Origin: Verrucomicrobiales bacterium
GTDB lineage: Bacteria; Verrucomicrobiota; Verrucomicrobiae; Limisphaerales; UBA1100
Assembly: GCA_002721895.1 (NCBI GenBank)
Contig: PBLV01000006.1
Location: 157,032-221,031 of the forward strand
Reading direction: 5' to 3'
DNA length: 64,000 nucleotides
The stretch's first letter is position 1. Each line of letters opens with the position of its first letter. The position numbers and the translations under genes are program-made. The notes beneath the pieces were generated by a model. It saw only the letters and a program-made list of their open reading frames with translations. It did no database searches and was not told the DNA's origin. Below, piece by piece: positions 63,488 to 64,000 of the stretch.

Positions 63488-64000
63488 TCAATCGTCTGTG
63501 CCGCCGGCCCAGTCGGGGCGCTGGCGAAGGTGGTACAACCGCTCGCCGGCTTTGCGTTCAAGGAAAATGCCTTCATCCTCACGATCGGCGTAATCCTCAA
63601 TGTTGATCGTGCGATAATCGACGTAGCCGAGATTGATCTGCCGGCAAACCTCTTCGGGGATTCTGGTGGCGAGCGTGACCGTGGCGCGGGGATGCTCGTT
63701 GCCATCGGCGTCCACAGTGCCGATGCCCTTCACGTGACCGCTGTGCGCCAGCAAACCCCACGGGAAATCCTTAAAGTGATCCCAGTGATGCAGCAGGTAG
63801 GCCGAACAGTGATAGCCGATCTGCTTGATGATGTTGCCGTGCGAAAAGCTCACCTCGGTAATGTGCGGCGCGTAAATGATCAGCTCACCGCCATCAGCCA
63901 GCACGGGCTCAAGCTTGTACATGCATTTGCCGCCGACCCAAAGATCATCGTACATCTTCGGCGCGCACGAAACGATTTTGTCGAATGGCCGATCCTTGTA
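63488..64000 (-). CDS. LarA-like (DUF2088) protein, C-terminal fragment
   Basis: The gene runs off the right edge; 170 codons are visible, ending at TGA 63488. The readable text DRPFDKIVSCAPKMYDDLWVG, then KLEPVLADGGELIIYAPHITEVS and SFSHGNIIKQIGYH, matches the C-terminal domain of nickel-pincer lactate-racemase-like proteins, which racemise or epimerise alpha-hydroxy acids. Only 31 bases separate it from the oxygenase gene, so it is probably the upstream member of the same operon. The N-terminal cofactor-binding domain is outside the window. Confidence 0.78.
   Translation of the reverse strand, partial: YKDRPFDKIVSCAPKMYDDLWVGGKCMYKLEPVLADGGELIIYAPHITEVSFSHGNIIKQIGYHCSAYLLHHWDHFKDFPWGLLAHSGHVKGIGTVDADGNEHPRATVTLATRIPEEVCRQINLGYVDYRTINIEDYADREDEGIFLERKAGERLYHLRQRPDWAGGTDD

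Noticed and set aside
1..64000. CRISPR arrays, prophage or transposase genes
   Set aside because: No regularly spaced short repeats and no integrase, transposase, capsid or cas-like protein were seen.

Overview
The window reads as ordinary chromosome of a Gram-negative member of the PVC group, most likely Verrucomicrobiota (Pedosphaera/Limisphaera-like). I infer this from three things. There is a complete Kdo/LPS-transport block (kdsA, kdsC, lptC-like, lptA, lptB). There is an LL-diaminopimelate aminotransferase of the dapL type. And there are many families enriched in Planctomycetota and Verrucomicrobiota: DUF1549/DUF1553 with DUF1501, PVC-type haem-binding dehydrogenase, sulfatase, several PQQ-like propellers, Gfo/Idh/MocA with Tat signals, and DUF368. 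No rRNA, intact tRNA, CRISPR array or transposase was found.

Layout. 1-7.3 kb: end of proA, an ATP-grasp-like gene, a secreted PilP/GspC-like protein, ilvC-ilvN, an HTH/metallo-beta-lactamase fusion, a TPR lipoprotein and mpl. 7.3-14.9 kb: a tightly packed minus-strand run, transcribed kdsA-kdsC-lptC-lptA-lptB-hprK-HPr-gatC-gatA-gatB-mpl. 14.9-19.4 kb: a secreted DUF1553/DUF1501 pair. 19.4-28.7 kb: an unexplained 635-bp gap with two oppositely oriented terminators, a pseudopilin with leucine-rich-repeat-like tail, two decayed genes (21426-22025 and 25043-25455), a sulfatase, Sel1-repeat proteins, an oxidoreductase and dtd. 28.8-31.4 kb: a very regular eight-bladed propeller lipoprotein and a multidrug/polysaccharide-exporter-like membrane protein. 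31.7-34.2 kb: a cluster that looks zinc-related: Cys-poor DksA, Cys-free-type L33 and S18, a ZIP transporter with a palindromic operator at its start, and a Fur/Zur-type regulator. 34.2-41.1 kb: housekeeping genes rph, CPBP protease, thiL, tsaE, tsaB, alr, DUF368 and NupC. 41.2-59.2 kb: PVC-type periplasmic catabolism (haem-binding dehydrogenase, PQQ propellers, esterase, amidohydrolases, cytochrome/copper enzyme) plus dapL, a GntP permease and an aldolase. 59.3-64 kb: a 2Fe-2S protein, then a minus-strand catabolic operon (LarA-like, PhyH-type oxygenase, Gfo/Idh/MocA, sugar isomerase, DUF5069-like protein) interrupted by a four-helix-bundle gene carried between inverted repeats.

The most interesting signal is at 59691-60221. 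The DUF5069-like gene has an in-frame UGA exactly where its family is expected to carry Cys. It stays open for 41 more family-like codons, to a TAA that abuts the convergent neighbour. A perfect 7-bp stem with a 5-nt loop carrying G at its second position starts 14 nt after the UGA. This fits the published bacterial SECIS pattern, so the gene is a strong selenoprotein candidate that gene callers would truncate. The second is the inverted-repeat-flanked four-helix-bundle cassette at 61051-61557. The third is the zinc-sparing cluster at 31.7-34.1 kb.
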